Shown here piece after piece: positions 44,334 to 51,949 of a stretch of 64,000 nucleotides of DNA. The stretch covers positions 248,001 through 312,000 of the forward strand of contig CAVTHW010000001.1 of the NCBI GenBank assembly GCA_963734625.1, written 5' to 3'. Each line of letters opens with the position of its first letter. The stretch's first letter is position 1. Source of the DNA: CAVTHW01 sp963734625. GTDB lineage: Bacteria; Acidobacteriota; Terriglobia; Bryobacterales; Bryobacteraceae. Below the pieces are notes generated by a model. It was not told where the DNA came from. It did no database searches and saw nothing but the letters and a program-made list of their open reading frames with translations. Position numbers and translations under genes: made by a program.

Positions 44334-44634
44334 ACCTGCCTCCCAATTGAGCCGAACGCCGTGCCGGGCTCGCGCGCTTCTGCGCCTATTGCTCGGTCGC
44401 GACTAACTCCAACTTCCGATGCCGGTCGGCCAGTGATCCAGACCGGTTCGATAGGTGCATCCCCTGAACGGCTTCGTCAAGCCTTGGTACATCGCAAGCC
44501 CAGTTCCAACCAAGGGCCTCACGCAGGGGAGGCGGTTGTATCGCTGGGCTTGCCCTCTATGTTGTGGTGAACTGTCTATATTCCTGTTCTATCTCCTGTG
44601 TTCTAGGTTCCGAAATCTGAGCGACTGGCGTGCG
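44334..44634. other. 301-base gap, no gene seen
   Basis: Between the divergent-facing ends of the YXWGXW gene start and the Ysc84 gene end. Both strands were read; short open frames exist but none with a ribosome site or a recognisable protein. Base composition is visibly lower in GC than the flanking core genes. It should hold the YXWGXW promoter. Confidence 0.4.
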
Positions 44635-45342
44635 TCAGCCTCTCGCCTCAGCACTCGAGTACTTGCTCAGCACGTTGAGCAAGCTGGAAGCTGCCGGTGG
44701 CGGCGTGACACCTTGCTTGACAATGTCGCGGTTCTCAAGCCTCTTCCCATAAAGAACTTGATTGGCGTCCAGGTCCTCCCGCAGCGTAGCTCCCTGAAGG
44801 GAGATCCCGGCGAACACGCCCCTGCTTCTCGACCACGAGAGGACCTCTGCCCTCATCGACGCATCGGTCTGCGCCGTTGCGGAGCGGCCAACGGGACCCG
44901 CTGCCACCTCGCCTTCCCCGCCCAGCGTGAACTGGCTCGAGAGCAGCCGGTCAGCCCCGCGGGCGTTCATGACCAGCAGGACAACATCGGTTTCGGAGGC
45001 GCCAATCTGAAAGCCTAAGCTGCCTCCTTCCACACGAACCGCACCGGGAGCCGACCAGCCGCGCCCGCCGTTCGCGCGGCAGGATACAAAGCCCCTACCG
45101 TACTTGGCGCCGACGATGAAGGCTCCTTTCTTCAAGCCAGGGACGATCACAATGCAGTGAGCCTTGTCCAACAGATCTTGCGGAATCCCCTTGTCGGGGG
45201 CCGACATAATCTCCGAGAAAACCTCGGTAGCGGCCTGTATGCGCTCCTGTGGCGTCTGATCGGCCCTTAGCTGGACTGCCCCGAACGCCGCCATCAGCGC
45301 GGCGCACAACGATGTTGTAACGGACTTCATGTTTAGATTCAC
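44635..45342 (-). CDS. Ysc84/SYLF-domain lipid-binding protein
   Basis: A 235-residue protein starting at GTG (45342) with GGAGG eight bases upstream. It has a signal peptide (VTTSLCAALMAAFGAVQLRA), then the SYLF domain: ATEVFSEIMSAPDKGIPQDLLDKAHCIVIVPGLKKGAFIVGAKYGRGFVSCR, followed by GWSAPGAVRVEGGSLGFQIGASETDVVLLVMN and RSRGVFAGISLQGATL. The family binds phosphoinositides or other lipids; bacterial members are envelope proteins. It fits the membrane-stress flavour of this accessory stretch. Confidence 0.88.
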   Translation of the reverse strand: MNLNMKSVTTSLCAALMAAFGAVQLRADQTPQERIQAATEVFSEIMSAPDKGIPQDLLDKAHCIVIVPGLKKGAFIVGAKYGRGFVSCRANGGRGWSAPGAVRVEGGSLGFQIGASETDVVLLVMNARGADRLLSSQFTLGGEGEVAAGPVGRSATAQTDASMRAEVLSWSRSRGVFAGISLQGATLREDLDANQVLYGKRLENRDIVKQGVTPPPAASSLLNVLSKYSSAEARG

Positions 45343-45535
45343 GTCATTTACCTCCTGTTGCTAAACCAACACGCAATCGGTGTTCCAGCTTCCAAAAGGA
45401 ATTGATTCTGCGGGCATTGCGGGACCAGCCCGGCCGCTTGCGGTGGGTAATATGTGCCTGCGGTCGAAAAAACTCCCAGATGGACATTACACAATCCGAC
45501 CCTGGTTAGATGGACGGGTATTCTGTTGAACATAT

Positions 45536-46630
45536 CTACTTCGGCTGGGCTTCGCGCAGAACTTCTTTGACCGTTTCCTTCATCACCTGCTTAATGACCT
45601 CTTTGACCGTGTCCGTGACCCTGGCGTCCTGGAATGCGTCTTCACCCGCCTTGGCCACAACCTCCTTCACTGCCTTCTTAACCTTTACCTTGAGGGGCTG
45701 GAGTTCTTGCACCAGAGCCTCACCGGTATTCTTAGCTGCCTCCTCCTTGGGAGCCTCTGATTCGGCCTCCTTTGCCGTGACTTGATCTCTTGCCGCATTC
45801 GTGGAGGCCCAGTCCAATTCAAATGTGTCGATGAGGCTCTTCAGCAGCTTTCGGTCTCGGAAAATGAGCCCCACTTCGCGTCTGGAGTCCAGTTCGGCGG
45901 CGCGAAGGCTTTGGCTTCCGACGAAGGCCTGATGGCGATCGCGGATAATGGCCCGCGCATGCAAGCGCATTCGGGTCAACTGGCCCACCGGCAGGCCGTT
46001 GCCCTTGGCCACCTGTCCGATAATCCGCACTTCCACGCCCGCCTTTGCCCTTTCCTGCAGAATGGCGATCATCTCCTTGTCCGAGATCTTCGGATCGTAA
46101 ATCAACAATTGTTTGTTAGCCCGCTTCAAGAACCGGCCTAGTACCTTCCGGGCATTCGCCGGACTGACAGTGAAAGAGTCAAGTCCCGGTGTGTAAGACT
46201 GTCGAGTGCAATCGGCCTCAAACAACTTCACGGCTTCCTGCACCAGCCGGGCGTTCGTGGTGACGACTCCAAAACCCCGGCTGTGATCGATATCGAGATG
46301 TGTAAAGTTGAAAGAGAGGGTGTAAAGCCTGCGCCGATCGATGATGATGAGCTTGTCGTGGTAGCGGACCAAATTGTCACCGCTGCGTGCCACAATGATC
46401 CCCGCTTCGAGAAAGCGCATCTCGAGTCCGCGCAGATTCTTCTCTCCGCCTCGGTTCTTATACGCTATCAGTGCATGAACCTTCACGCCTCTGTCGACTG
46501 CAGCTTTCAGTGCGGACTCTACTTCGCCACGGTCCATGCGGAACACCACAATTTCCACACTTCTCCTGGCGCTCTTGATGGCGCGAAGAAGTGGCTCCAC
46601 TCCGTGATCGGGCTCAACAATCAGCTTCAC
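45536..46630 (-). CDS. phospholipase D-like protein with charged helical tail
   Basis: A 364-residue protein starting at GTG (46630). Two PLD modules are visible: LVRYHDKLIIIDRRRLYTLSFNF (H-x-K-x4-D at about 88-97) and LHARAIIRDRHQAFVGSQSLR (H-x-R-x4-D, Lys replaced by Arg, about 219-240). The last 80 residues are Lys/Val/Glu-rich helix (VKVKKAVKEVV, then VKEVIKQVMKETVKEVLRE) that could pack on membranes. No signal peptide, so cytoplasmic. The second motif makes hydrolysis uncertain; cardiolipin or nucleic-acid targets are possible. Confidence 0.82.
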   Translation of the reverse strand: MKLIVEPDHGVEPLLRAIKSARRSVEIVVFRMDRGEVESALKAAVDRGVKVHALIAYKNRGGEKNLRGLEMRFLEAGIIVARSGDNLVRYHDKLIIIDRRRLYTLSFNFTHLDIDHSRGFGVVTTNARLVQEAVKLFEADCTRQSYTPGLDSFTVSPANARKVLGRFLKRANKQLLIYDPKISDKEMIAILQERAKAGVEVRIIGQVAKGNGLPVGQLTRMRLHARAIIRDRHQAFVGSQSLRAAELDSRREVGLIFRDRKLLKSLIDTFELDWASTNAARDQVTAKEAESEAPKEEAAKNTGEALVQELQPLKVKVKKAVKEVVAKAGEDAFQDARVTDTVKEVIKQVMKETVKEVLREAQPK

Positions 46631-46663
46631 TGCAGCCGCCCTCCCTCAGCAACCGTGAACTCG

Positions 46664-47683
46664 TCATGGCTGTTTGGATGAGGCCTCGGGTGCGTAAGAA
46701 ATCTGTTCGAGCTCATGGATCCGCTCCTGAATGGCGCGCGTGAATATTTTGATTTGCCCGGGTGTAGCTCCGCTCGCAGCGAAGCCTTCGGAGATCTCGT
46801 CATCCGTGAACCGGGACAGGTACTGAACAATCCAGCGCACATCCTCAACTTGAATCCCCTGCGTGAGGTCCTGCTTGTGTTTGCCGGAGTAGCCCCACAC
46901 GATTTGGCCACCTCTTTCGCCCTTTATAAGGGTCTTTGTTTGGCGGGCATAGCCGGCGCAATCCCACTTTTCCCGGCCGAAGTAGCCGCCCCACTTGCCC
47001 ATGGTCGAGCCCCAGTCCGTGAGCACGTAGAGATAGGCCGAGTCGGCCTTTCGAAAGAACACGGCAGTGTTACTGGTCTTGTCTGTCGCATCCTTGCCGT
47101 CCCAGTTAGAAGTGAGCAGCATCAGGATTTTCAGCCCGTTCAGCTCATGCGACCCGACGAAGGGGTTGCCCCGCCAGGACCAGCCGTAGTGCTCGGCATT
47201 GCCGAGCGTGTCTTCCTCAAGCCCCTTGAATCTCGCGTCGTGGAATTTCCCGGTTCGCGAAATGAATGGCTTCGCCCGCTTCAGATCATGCGCAGCCTGA
47301 ATGACGCCCTCGCGGACGAAATACGTGGGTTCGACGAAGTAGCCGGCGGCATATGCCACCCTTGGGGCAAACGTGTCACTGTGGACTTCAGGGCCGAACT
47401 TCACGGTCCAGTTCGCTCCTCTCGCGTCCAACACTTTCACTTTCGGGCTCGTGCCGCTGAAATCCTCTTTGAGAAATTGGAAGGGCGGAACTGGAGCCTT
47501 CTCCTTCCCGCCCGGCCCCCAGTACCAGTCTGAAGCCGTCATGGGCGGCGGCGGATGCCAAATCAGCTTTACAGCTTCCGCGGGCGGATCTTGACTCTTA
47601 GGCGCGACTGGACTTGCTGCGGACAGGCTTCCAGCGATGCATAGAGCCTGGAGAACAATGCAGAGGCGGCGCGAGAGGGCCAT
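46664..47683 (-). CDS. secreted kinase-like protein, unknown family
   Basis: A 339-residue protein with a signal peptide (LCIVLQALCIAGSLSAA). I see three spaced kinase-like blocks: DARGANWTVKFGPEVHSD (a Val-x-Lys that could hold ATP, about 86-103), LLTSNWDGKDATDKTSNTAVFF (catalytic-loop-like Asn-Trp-Asp and Asn, about 188-209) and YVLTDWGSTMGKWG (Asp-Trp-Gly in place of DFG, about 219-232). This order matches atypical kinase folds (FAM20/HipA-like) and would be extracytoplasmic. It is an inference from motif order only. The gene lies between the PLD gene and an envelope protein gene on the same strand. Confidence 0.6.
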   Translation of the reverse strand: MALSRRLCIVLQALCIAGSLSAASPVAPKSQDPPAEAVKLIWHPPPPMTASDWYWGPGGKEKAPVPPFQFLKEDFSGTSPKVKVLDARGANWTVKFGPEVHSDTFAPRVAYAAGYFVEPTYFVREGVIQAAHDLKRAKPFISRTGKFHDARFKGLEEDTLGNAEHYGWSWRGNPFVGSHELNGLKILMLLTSNWDGKDATDKTSNTAVFFRKADSAYLYVLTDWGSTMGKWGGYFGREKWDCAGYARQTKTLIKGERGGQIVWGYSGKHKQDLTQGIQVEDVRWIVQYLSRFTDDEISEGFAASGATPGQIKIFTRAIQERIHELEQISYAPEASSKQP

Positions 47684-47686
47684 GGC

Positions 47687-48349
47687 TTATCGTGTCCCCA
47701 TGTCACTTGCGTGGCGATGCCGGATGCCAGGCCAAAACTCCCGCGCTACGCTGAAGCCGACTTGAATGCCCATCGATATTCCGAAACTGGTAGCAGCATC
47801 GCCCATTGTGTTCGTGCTGCGAGGCTGCCATTGGCGCGAGATCACGGCAGCACCGGCTGTGCCGCCGATCCGGGAGAACGATAGGCATCGGGTGCCATCG
47901 TCCCGCCGGGCCAGAAATGTGCTGGCAACTGCATATTTCAGCCGCGGGCCGAAGCCGAACTTTCCGGAGTGGAAATATCGGTTGTCCTCGTGAAGCAGGC
48001 TCGAAGCCCCGTATTCTAGCGTGTGGCGAATGATTCGCTGTGCATACGAGTTCCCGAAGCGCATGCCGTAGCCCTCGGCGCCTTCTGGCCATTCCTTTGG
48101 GCTGTGCTCCCATTGGGTGATTCCTGCACCAGCCGCGCCCGTTAGCAATGACTCCGGGCTGAAAGTGCTCTTGACGAAACGATGAAACCTTTCTGCCTGA
48201 GTCATCGGGACAACGCCGGGTTGGTTCGACGGCGTGCCCCCTGTCTCGGGCGTGTTCTGATCGGGCCCTTCCCTGGTGGTCGCCGTTTGTGCGGTACTAC
48301 AGAACTGCCCTAGAAGAAGGAGGCATGCACACATCAATGTGTTTAGCAT
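47687..48349 (-). CDS. acidobacterial envelope protein of unknown function
   Basis: A 220-residue protein. The ATG at 48349 follows GAGGAAACGGA and begins a signal peptide (LNTLMCACLLLLGQFCSTAQ); a longer open frame runs upstream but crosses the broken CsbD gene. The mature part has blocks QWEHSPKEWPEGAEGYGMRFGNSYAQRII, LLHEDNRYFHSGKFGFGPRLKYAV and GFSVAREFWPGIRHR, which I recall from unnamed acidobacterial proteins. Probably an outer-membrane or periplasmic structural protein. It lies 3 bases from the kinase-like gene. Confidence 0.7.
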   Translation of the reverse strand: MLNTLMCACLLLLGQFCSTAQTATTREGPDQNTPETGGTPSNQPGVVPMTQAERFHRFVKSTFSPESLLTGAAGAGITQWEHSPKEWPEGAEGYGMRFGNSYAQRIIRHTLEYGASSLLHEDNRYFHSGKFGFGPRLKYAVASTFLARRDDGTRCLSFSRIGGTAGAAVISRQWQPRSTNTMGDAATSFGISMGIQVGFSVAREFWPGIRHRHASDMGTR

Positions 48350-48374
48350 TCCGTTTCCTCCCTTCCTGAAGGGT

Positions 48375-48391
48375 GTGCACCCAGGGTGCAC
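48375..48391 (-). promoter_or_regulatory. perfect 8-1-8 inverted repeat upstream of the envelope-protein gene
   Basis: GTGCACCC-A-GGGTGCAC lies 26-42 bases upstream of the ATG at 48349. A dimeric regulator could bind it. No repressor gene is adjacent. Confidence 0.35.
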
Positions 48392-48461
48392 TCCGCCAAC
48401 ACAAGCCCAGGTCAGCAGGATTCCCAGCAAGGCGGCTTTGCGACCGCCGCCCTTGCTGCGC

Positions 48462-48691
48462 TCAAATTGGGCGGCGTCGCTGAATGACCCGGATGAGGAC
48501 TGCTGCGATGGCAATGATCAGGAGAAGGTGTAAGCCCACCCCAACGTAATCGTATCGCCCAGTTGACAGTACTTGCCCTCAATCAGGTTCACCTCTTAAT
48601 TCGCCAACTTGTCCCACCCTTCCTTGACCTTCCCTTTGAATTGGTGCAAATTGCCCTGTACCTGGTCACGGTTTTTTAGATGAGCGCTCAT
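48462..48691 (-). pseudogene. CsbD-family gene, broken
   Basis: Translation from ATG (48691) gives the CsbD pattern with an in-frame stop: KNRDQVQGNLHQFKGKVKEGWDKLAN, TAA at 48596-48598, then EVNLIEGKYCQL, after which one base shifts the frame. The shifted frame reads GRYDYVGVGLHLLLIIAIAAV and IRVIQRRRPI to the TGA at 48462-48464. Intact CsbD is about 65 residues (N-x-x-Q-x-K-G-K-x-K-E-x-W-G-K-L). The membrane-helix tail is unusual. Two lesions in 70 codons mean a decayed gene or poor sequence. Confidence 0.7.
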
Positions 48692-48857
48692 GGGAAGGCG
48701 ATGCACCACATGTCGTGTAGAGTGCGGCTCATTTCAGCCGCTGGCTGGATCCCGCTCACCCAACCTGTATACGCTAGGGACTTGTCTGCAATGTGCCGTC
48801 AATCTCATCTCGGATTGGACCTTGAATTGCTCAGACTCATGGTGTGGGGTAACGAAG

Positions 48858-49109
48858 ATGGTTCTGAGACTCGCCAAAGACGAAGTCCTGGAAGTCCGCA
48901 AGGCGCTGTCAGTCGCGCACCAGCAGGTGCTCCTGGAGCTGAGCCGAGGGGCAGGCTGCCTGAGTCTAAAGCCGGGCTTGGAACTTTGCCAGAGGAAGTG
49001 GAGCTTGGAGGCCCTGCTTCACCAACTTGAGCACTCCGACCATCCTCGTTCCGTTCTTGAACTGGTTCCCGAGAGCAGCCATGAGCCCTTGCGCAGGGAA
49101 GCCGCCTGA
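48858..49109 (+). CDS. small helical protein of unknown function
   Basis: An 83-residue ORF: MVLRLAKDEVLEVRKALSVAH, then LLELSRG and KWSLEALLHQLEHS. Heptad-like Leu spacing suggests two helices, and it loosely recalls short acidobacterial proteins with an L-x-L-E-x-L start. The ATG at 48858 is the best start but no clear ribosome site was found. The gene may be real or chance; it lies 88 bases from the tRNA. Confidence 0.4.
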   Translation: MVLRLAKDEVLEVRKALSVAHQQVLLELSRGAGCLSLKPGLELCQRKWSLEALLHQLEHSDHPRSVLELVPESSHEPLRREAA

Positions 49110-49197
49110 ATTCACCCGATGGTAGGCGCCTTAGGGGCGCGTGTTCAATCTAGATAAAGAAGTCGCCCGCGACCCCGGTGGAATCAGGGGATTGGGC

Positions 49198-49286
49198 TGG
49201 TGCTGGAGGAGGGGGTCGAACCCTCATGACCAGTGAAGGTCGCGGGATTTTGAGTCCCGTGCGTCTGCCAGTTCCGCCACTCCAGC
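49198..49286 (-). tRNA. tRNA-Leu (anticodon CAA)
   Basis: Reading the minus strand, GCTGGAG pairs with CTCCAGC in the acceptor stem, the D arm has GGCAGACGC, the anticodon stem CGGGA/TCCCG closes loop CTCAAAA (anticodon CAA), a long variable arm (type II) follows, then GAGGG-TTCGACC-CCCTC for the T arm. Discriminator A and CCA are encoded (49198-49200). It decodes UUG. It marks the right edge of the AT-richer accessory stretch; no integrase gene or repeat of its 3' end was found. Confidence 0.97.
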
Positions 49287-49390
49287 AAGGCCAATGGGCT
49301 GCCGCGCGCGGTGGGCCCGCGCACACTAGTCAAGTATAACAAGCGTCCCGCGCCCGCGGGGCGCGGTTTTTGCTACCGTGAAGGTGCTCG

Positions 49391-50494
49391 ATGCCTGGAG
49401 TGTACATCTCCTATCCCTTCTGCGGGCAGAAGTGCACCTACTGCAATTTCGCCTCGGGCGTCTTCGCGCCGCCTTTCGTCGAGCGGTATCTGGCGGCCCT
49501 CCGCCGCGAACTCGAAACCCACACCTGGCGATGGCGACCGGAGACCCTCTACATCGGCGGCGGAACTCCCAGCGACCTGGAAGCTGAACGCCTCCAGAAA
49601 TTACTCGCCGCGGTCCCCGGCTCTCCCTGGGCCGAGGCCACGCTGGAGGCCGCGCCGGGCTCCGTCACTCCGGCCGTTGCCGCTGGCTGGCGGCAGGCCG
49701 GGTTGAATCGCGTCAGTCTCGGCGTTCAGTCTTTCGTTTCAGGAGAACTGGCGCGGACCGGCCGCAGGCACACTGCGGCTACGGTAGCCCGCGAGGTCGC
49801 GATCCTGCGCGAGGCCGGCATCGACAACTTCAACATCGACCTGATCGCGGGCCTGCCCGGGCAGACCGCGGCCAGTTGGCGCGAGTCGCTGGAATGGGTG
49901 GAGCGTTTGCAGGCGCCGCACGTCTCGGTTTACATGCTGGAGATCGACGAGGACAGCCGGCTGGGCCGCGAAATTCTTCACGCGGGCTCGCGCTATGGCG
50001 CGGATGCGGCCCCTTCGGAAGAGGCCACGGCGGAGTTGTACGAAGCGGCCGTAGAGTATCTCGGCCACGCCGGCCTGGCCCGCTACGAGATCTCCAACTT
50101 CGCCCGGCCCGGTTTCGAGTCGCGGCACAATCTGAAGTACTGGCGCTTGGAGCCCTACGCCGGATTCGGCGCCGACGCCCACTCCTTCGACGGCGTGACG
50201 CGCGGTTGGAACGCGGAGTCGCCGGCCGAGTACGTGGAACGCGCCGAGCGAGGCGAATCCGCGCAGGTGGGCTCTACGCCCGCTAATCTTGATGAAGAGC
50301 GGTTCTTCGTGGGTCTGCGGCTGAGCGCTGGCATTCGTCCTCGCCAGGACGAATGGAGAACGTTCGACCCGCAGATCCGGCGATTCACAGAGGCCGGGCT
50401 GCTGGCTTCCGATGGCGAGACCCTGCGGCTGACCTCGCGCGGGGTGCTGCTATCGAACGAAGTGTTTCAGGAGTTCATTGGAGAGCATTCATGA
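49391..50494 (+). CDS. hemW: heme chaperone HemW (radical SAM)
   Basis: A 367-residue radical SAM protein. It has the iron-sulfur motif YPFCGQKCTYCNF (CxxxCxxC, about 8-20), TLYIGGGTPS, LNRVSLGVQSF, and NIDLIAGLPGQ, and the C-terminal HemW/HemN blocks ARYEISNFARPGFESRHNLKYW and GFGADAHSF. HemW binds heme and delivers it; older annotations call it coproporphyrinogen oxidase-like, but the true HemN has an extra N-terminal extension absent here. The stop overlaps the threonine-aldolase start (ATGA). Confidence 0.92.
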   Translation: MPGVYISYPFCGQKCTYCNFASGVFAPPFVERYLAALRRELETHTWRWRPETLYIGGGTPSDLEAERLQKLLAAVPGSPWAEATLEAAPGSVTPAVAAGWRQAGLNRVSLGVQSFVSGELARTGRRHTAATVAREVAILREAGIDNFNIDLIAGLPGQTAASWRESLEWVERLQAPHVSVYMLEIDEDSRLGREILHAGSRYGADAAPSEEATAELYEAAVEYLGHAGLARYEISNFARPGFESRHNLKYWRLEPYAGFGADAHSFDGVTRGWNAESPAEYVERAERGESAQVGSTPANLDEERFFVGLRLSAGIRPRQDEWRTFDPQIRRFTEAGLLASDGETLRLTSRGVLLSNEVFQEFIGEHS

Positions 50495-51526
50495 CCGATT
50501 TCATCGACCTGAGAAGCGATACCGTGACCCGGCCCACGCCCGCCATGCGGCGCGCCATGGCCGAGGCCGAGGTTGGAGACGACGTCTACGGCGACGATCC
50601 CACCGTGAACCGGCTCGAACGCCGCGCCGCCGAAATCTTCGGCAAAGAAGCGGCCCTGTTTGTTCCCTCGGGGACCATGGGGAACACGATTGGCGTCAAG
50701 ATCCACACGCGCCACGGGCAGGAGGTGATTTGCGAAGCCCGCGCGCACGTTTTCAACTATGAACTGTCCATGCTGGCGTGGTTTTCCGGGTGCGTCGCCC
50801 GTCCGATCTACGCCGAGGATGGAATTCTCCGGTGGGCGCAAATTCGGGAAGGAGATCCGGCCGCTCGGCCCCCACCGCGCGCCGACGGGCCTCGTGGAAC
50901 TGGAGAATACCCACAACGTCGCGGGCGGTGCGGTTATGCCGCTCGAGGTGTTCGAGGAGATCTGCGATGGGGCGCACGAGGCGGGGGTGAAGGTGCACCT
51001 GGATGGCGCGAGGGTTTTCAACGCGGCGGCCTTTCTTGGCAAGAGCGTTCGGGAAATGACGGCCAAAGCCGACACGGTCATGTTTTGCCTCTCGAAGGGG
51101 CTCTGCGCGCCGGTGGGTTCCATGCTGGCCGGCACGGCGGAGGCCATCGCGCAAGGCAGGCTCTATCGCAAGCGCCTCGGGGGAGGGATGCGCCAGGTTG
51201 GGGTGCTCGCGGCGGCCGGGCTCATCGCCCTCGAGGAGATGCCCAAGCGGCTGGCGGAGGACCATCTGAACGCGCGTTTTCTCTCCGACGGGCTGGCTCG
51301 CATTCCGGGCATTCGCGTGACCCACGAAGTCCAGACCAATATCGTGTTCTTCGACATCCGCGGCACCGGCCGAACCACGGCGCAGTTCAGCGCTGGCCTG
51401 AAAGAGCGCGGCGTGCTGATGAACGGCATCGACGCGACCCGGATGCGCCTGCTCACCCACCACGACGTCGACCGGCCGGCCTGTGAGCGCGCGCTGAGAG
51501 CGATGGAAGAGATCGCTCGAAAATAA
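50491..51526 (+). CDS. ltaE: L-threonine aldolase (one frameshift)
   Basis: PLP enzyme that splits threonine (and allo-threonine) into glycine and acetaldehyde. The N-terminal part is DLRSDTVTRPTPAMRRAMAEAEVGDDVYGDDPTVNRLE and FVPSGTMGNTIGVK. At about 50845-50850 there is one extra G, after which the next frame resumes with GLVELENTHNVAGGAV, HLDGARVFNAA and the Lys region FCLSKGLCAPVGSML. It ends at the TAA at 51524-51526. Restored length is about 345. It starts within the hemW stop (ATGA). Confidence 0.9.
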
Positions 51527-51529
51527 CTC

Positions 51530-51572
51530 TTGCATCGGGGTTCTTCTTGTGCTACAGTCTGTCACATGACAG
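51530..51572 (+). promoter_or_regulatory. second blaI promoter and operator, leaderless layout
   Basis: TTGCAT (51530-51535) and TACAGT (51553-51558) have a 17-base spacer; the predicted transcript start is about 51565, next to the ATG at 51566. A 6-2-6 dyad CTGTCA-CA-TGACAG (51559-51572) overlaps the start codon. Same layout as the first pair, with a different core sequence. Confidence 0.75.
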
Positions 51573-51949
51573 GCAGTAACACATCAACCCGGCACATCAC
51601 GGTGCTGCAGCAGGCAATCCTGGATTTCGTCTGGGCCAAGGGCTCCGCCACCGCCGACCAGGTGCGCGAGGCCCTGCTGCCGAAGCATCCGCTCAAGGAT
51701 TCCAGCGTTCGCACGCTGCTCCGGCGCTTGGAGACGCAGGGCTATCTTCGCCACCACGTGGACGGAAAGACATTCCTTTACCAGGCTGTGATGCCGGCGC
51801 GGAGCCTGGCCACGCGCGCCGTGCGCCAGATCATCGAACGGTTTTGGGACGGTTCCGCGGAGCAGTTTGTGGTTGGAATGGTCGATGAGGAGGTGCTCTC
51901 GATCGAAGAGCTCCGGCGTCTGGCCAAGAAAGTTAAGGCCCCCAAATGA
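51566..51949 (+). CDS. BlaI/MecI-family repressor, second copy
   Basis: A 127-residue winged-helix repressor: ITVLQQAILDFVWAKGSATADQVREALLP, then KDSSVRTLLRRLETQGYLRHHVDGKTFLYQA and a dimer tail SIEELRRLAKKVK. The ATG at 51566 was chosen because it lies in the operator and matches the leaderless promoter. It overlaps the M56 gene by four bases. It likely represses this operon until the M56 partner is activated. Confidence 0.9.
   Translation: MTGSNTSTRHITVLQQAILDFVWAKGSATADQVREALLPKHPLKDSSVRTLLRRLETQGYLRHHVDGKTFLYQAVMPARSLATRAVRQIIERFWDGSAEQFVVGMVDEEVLSIEELRRLAKKVKAPK

Noticed and set aside
48350..48514. N-terminal extension of the envelope protein gene to 48514
   Set aside because: It would add 55 residues without a signal peptide start and overlap the CsbD remnant; the ATG at 48349 has a ribosome site and signal peptide.
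49198..49286. tRNA-Leu as an attachment site of an integrated element
   Set aside because: No integrase and no copy of the tRNA 3' end was found in the window; kept only as part of the tentative island finding.
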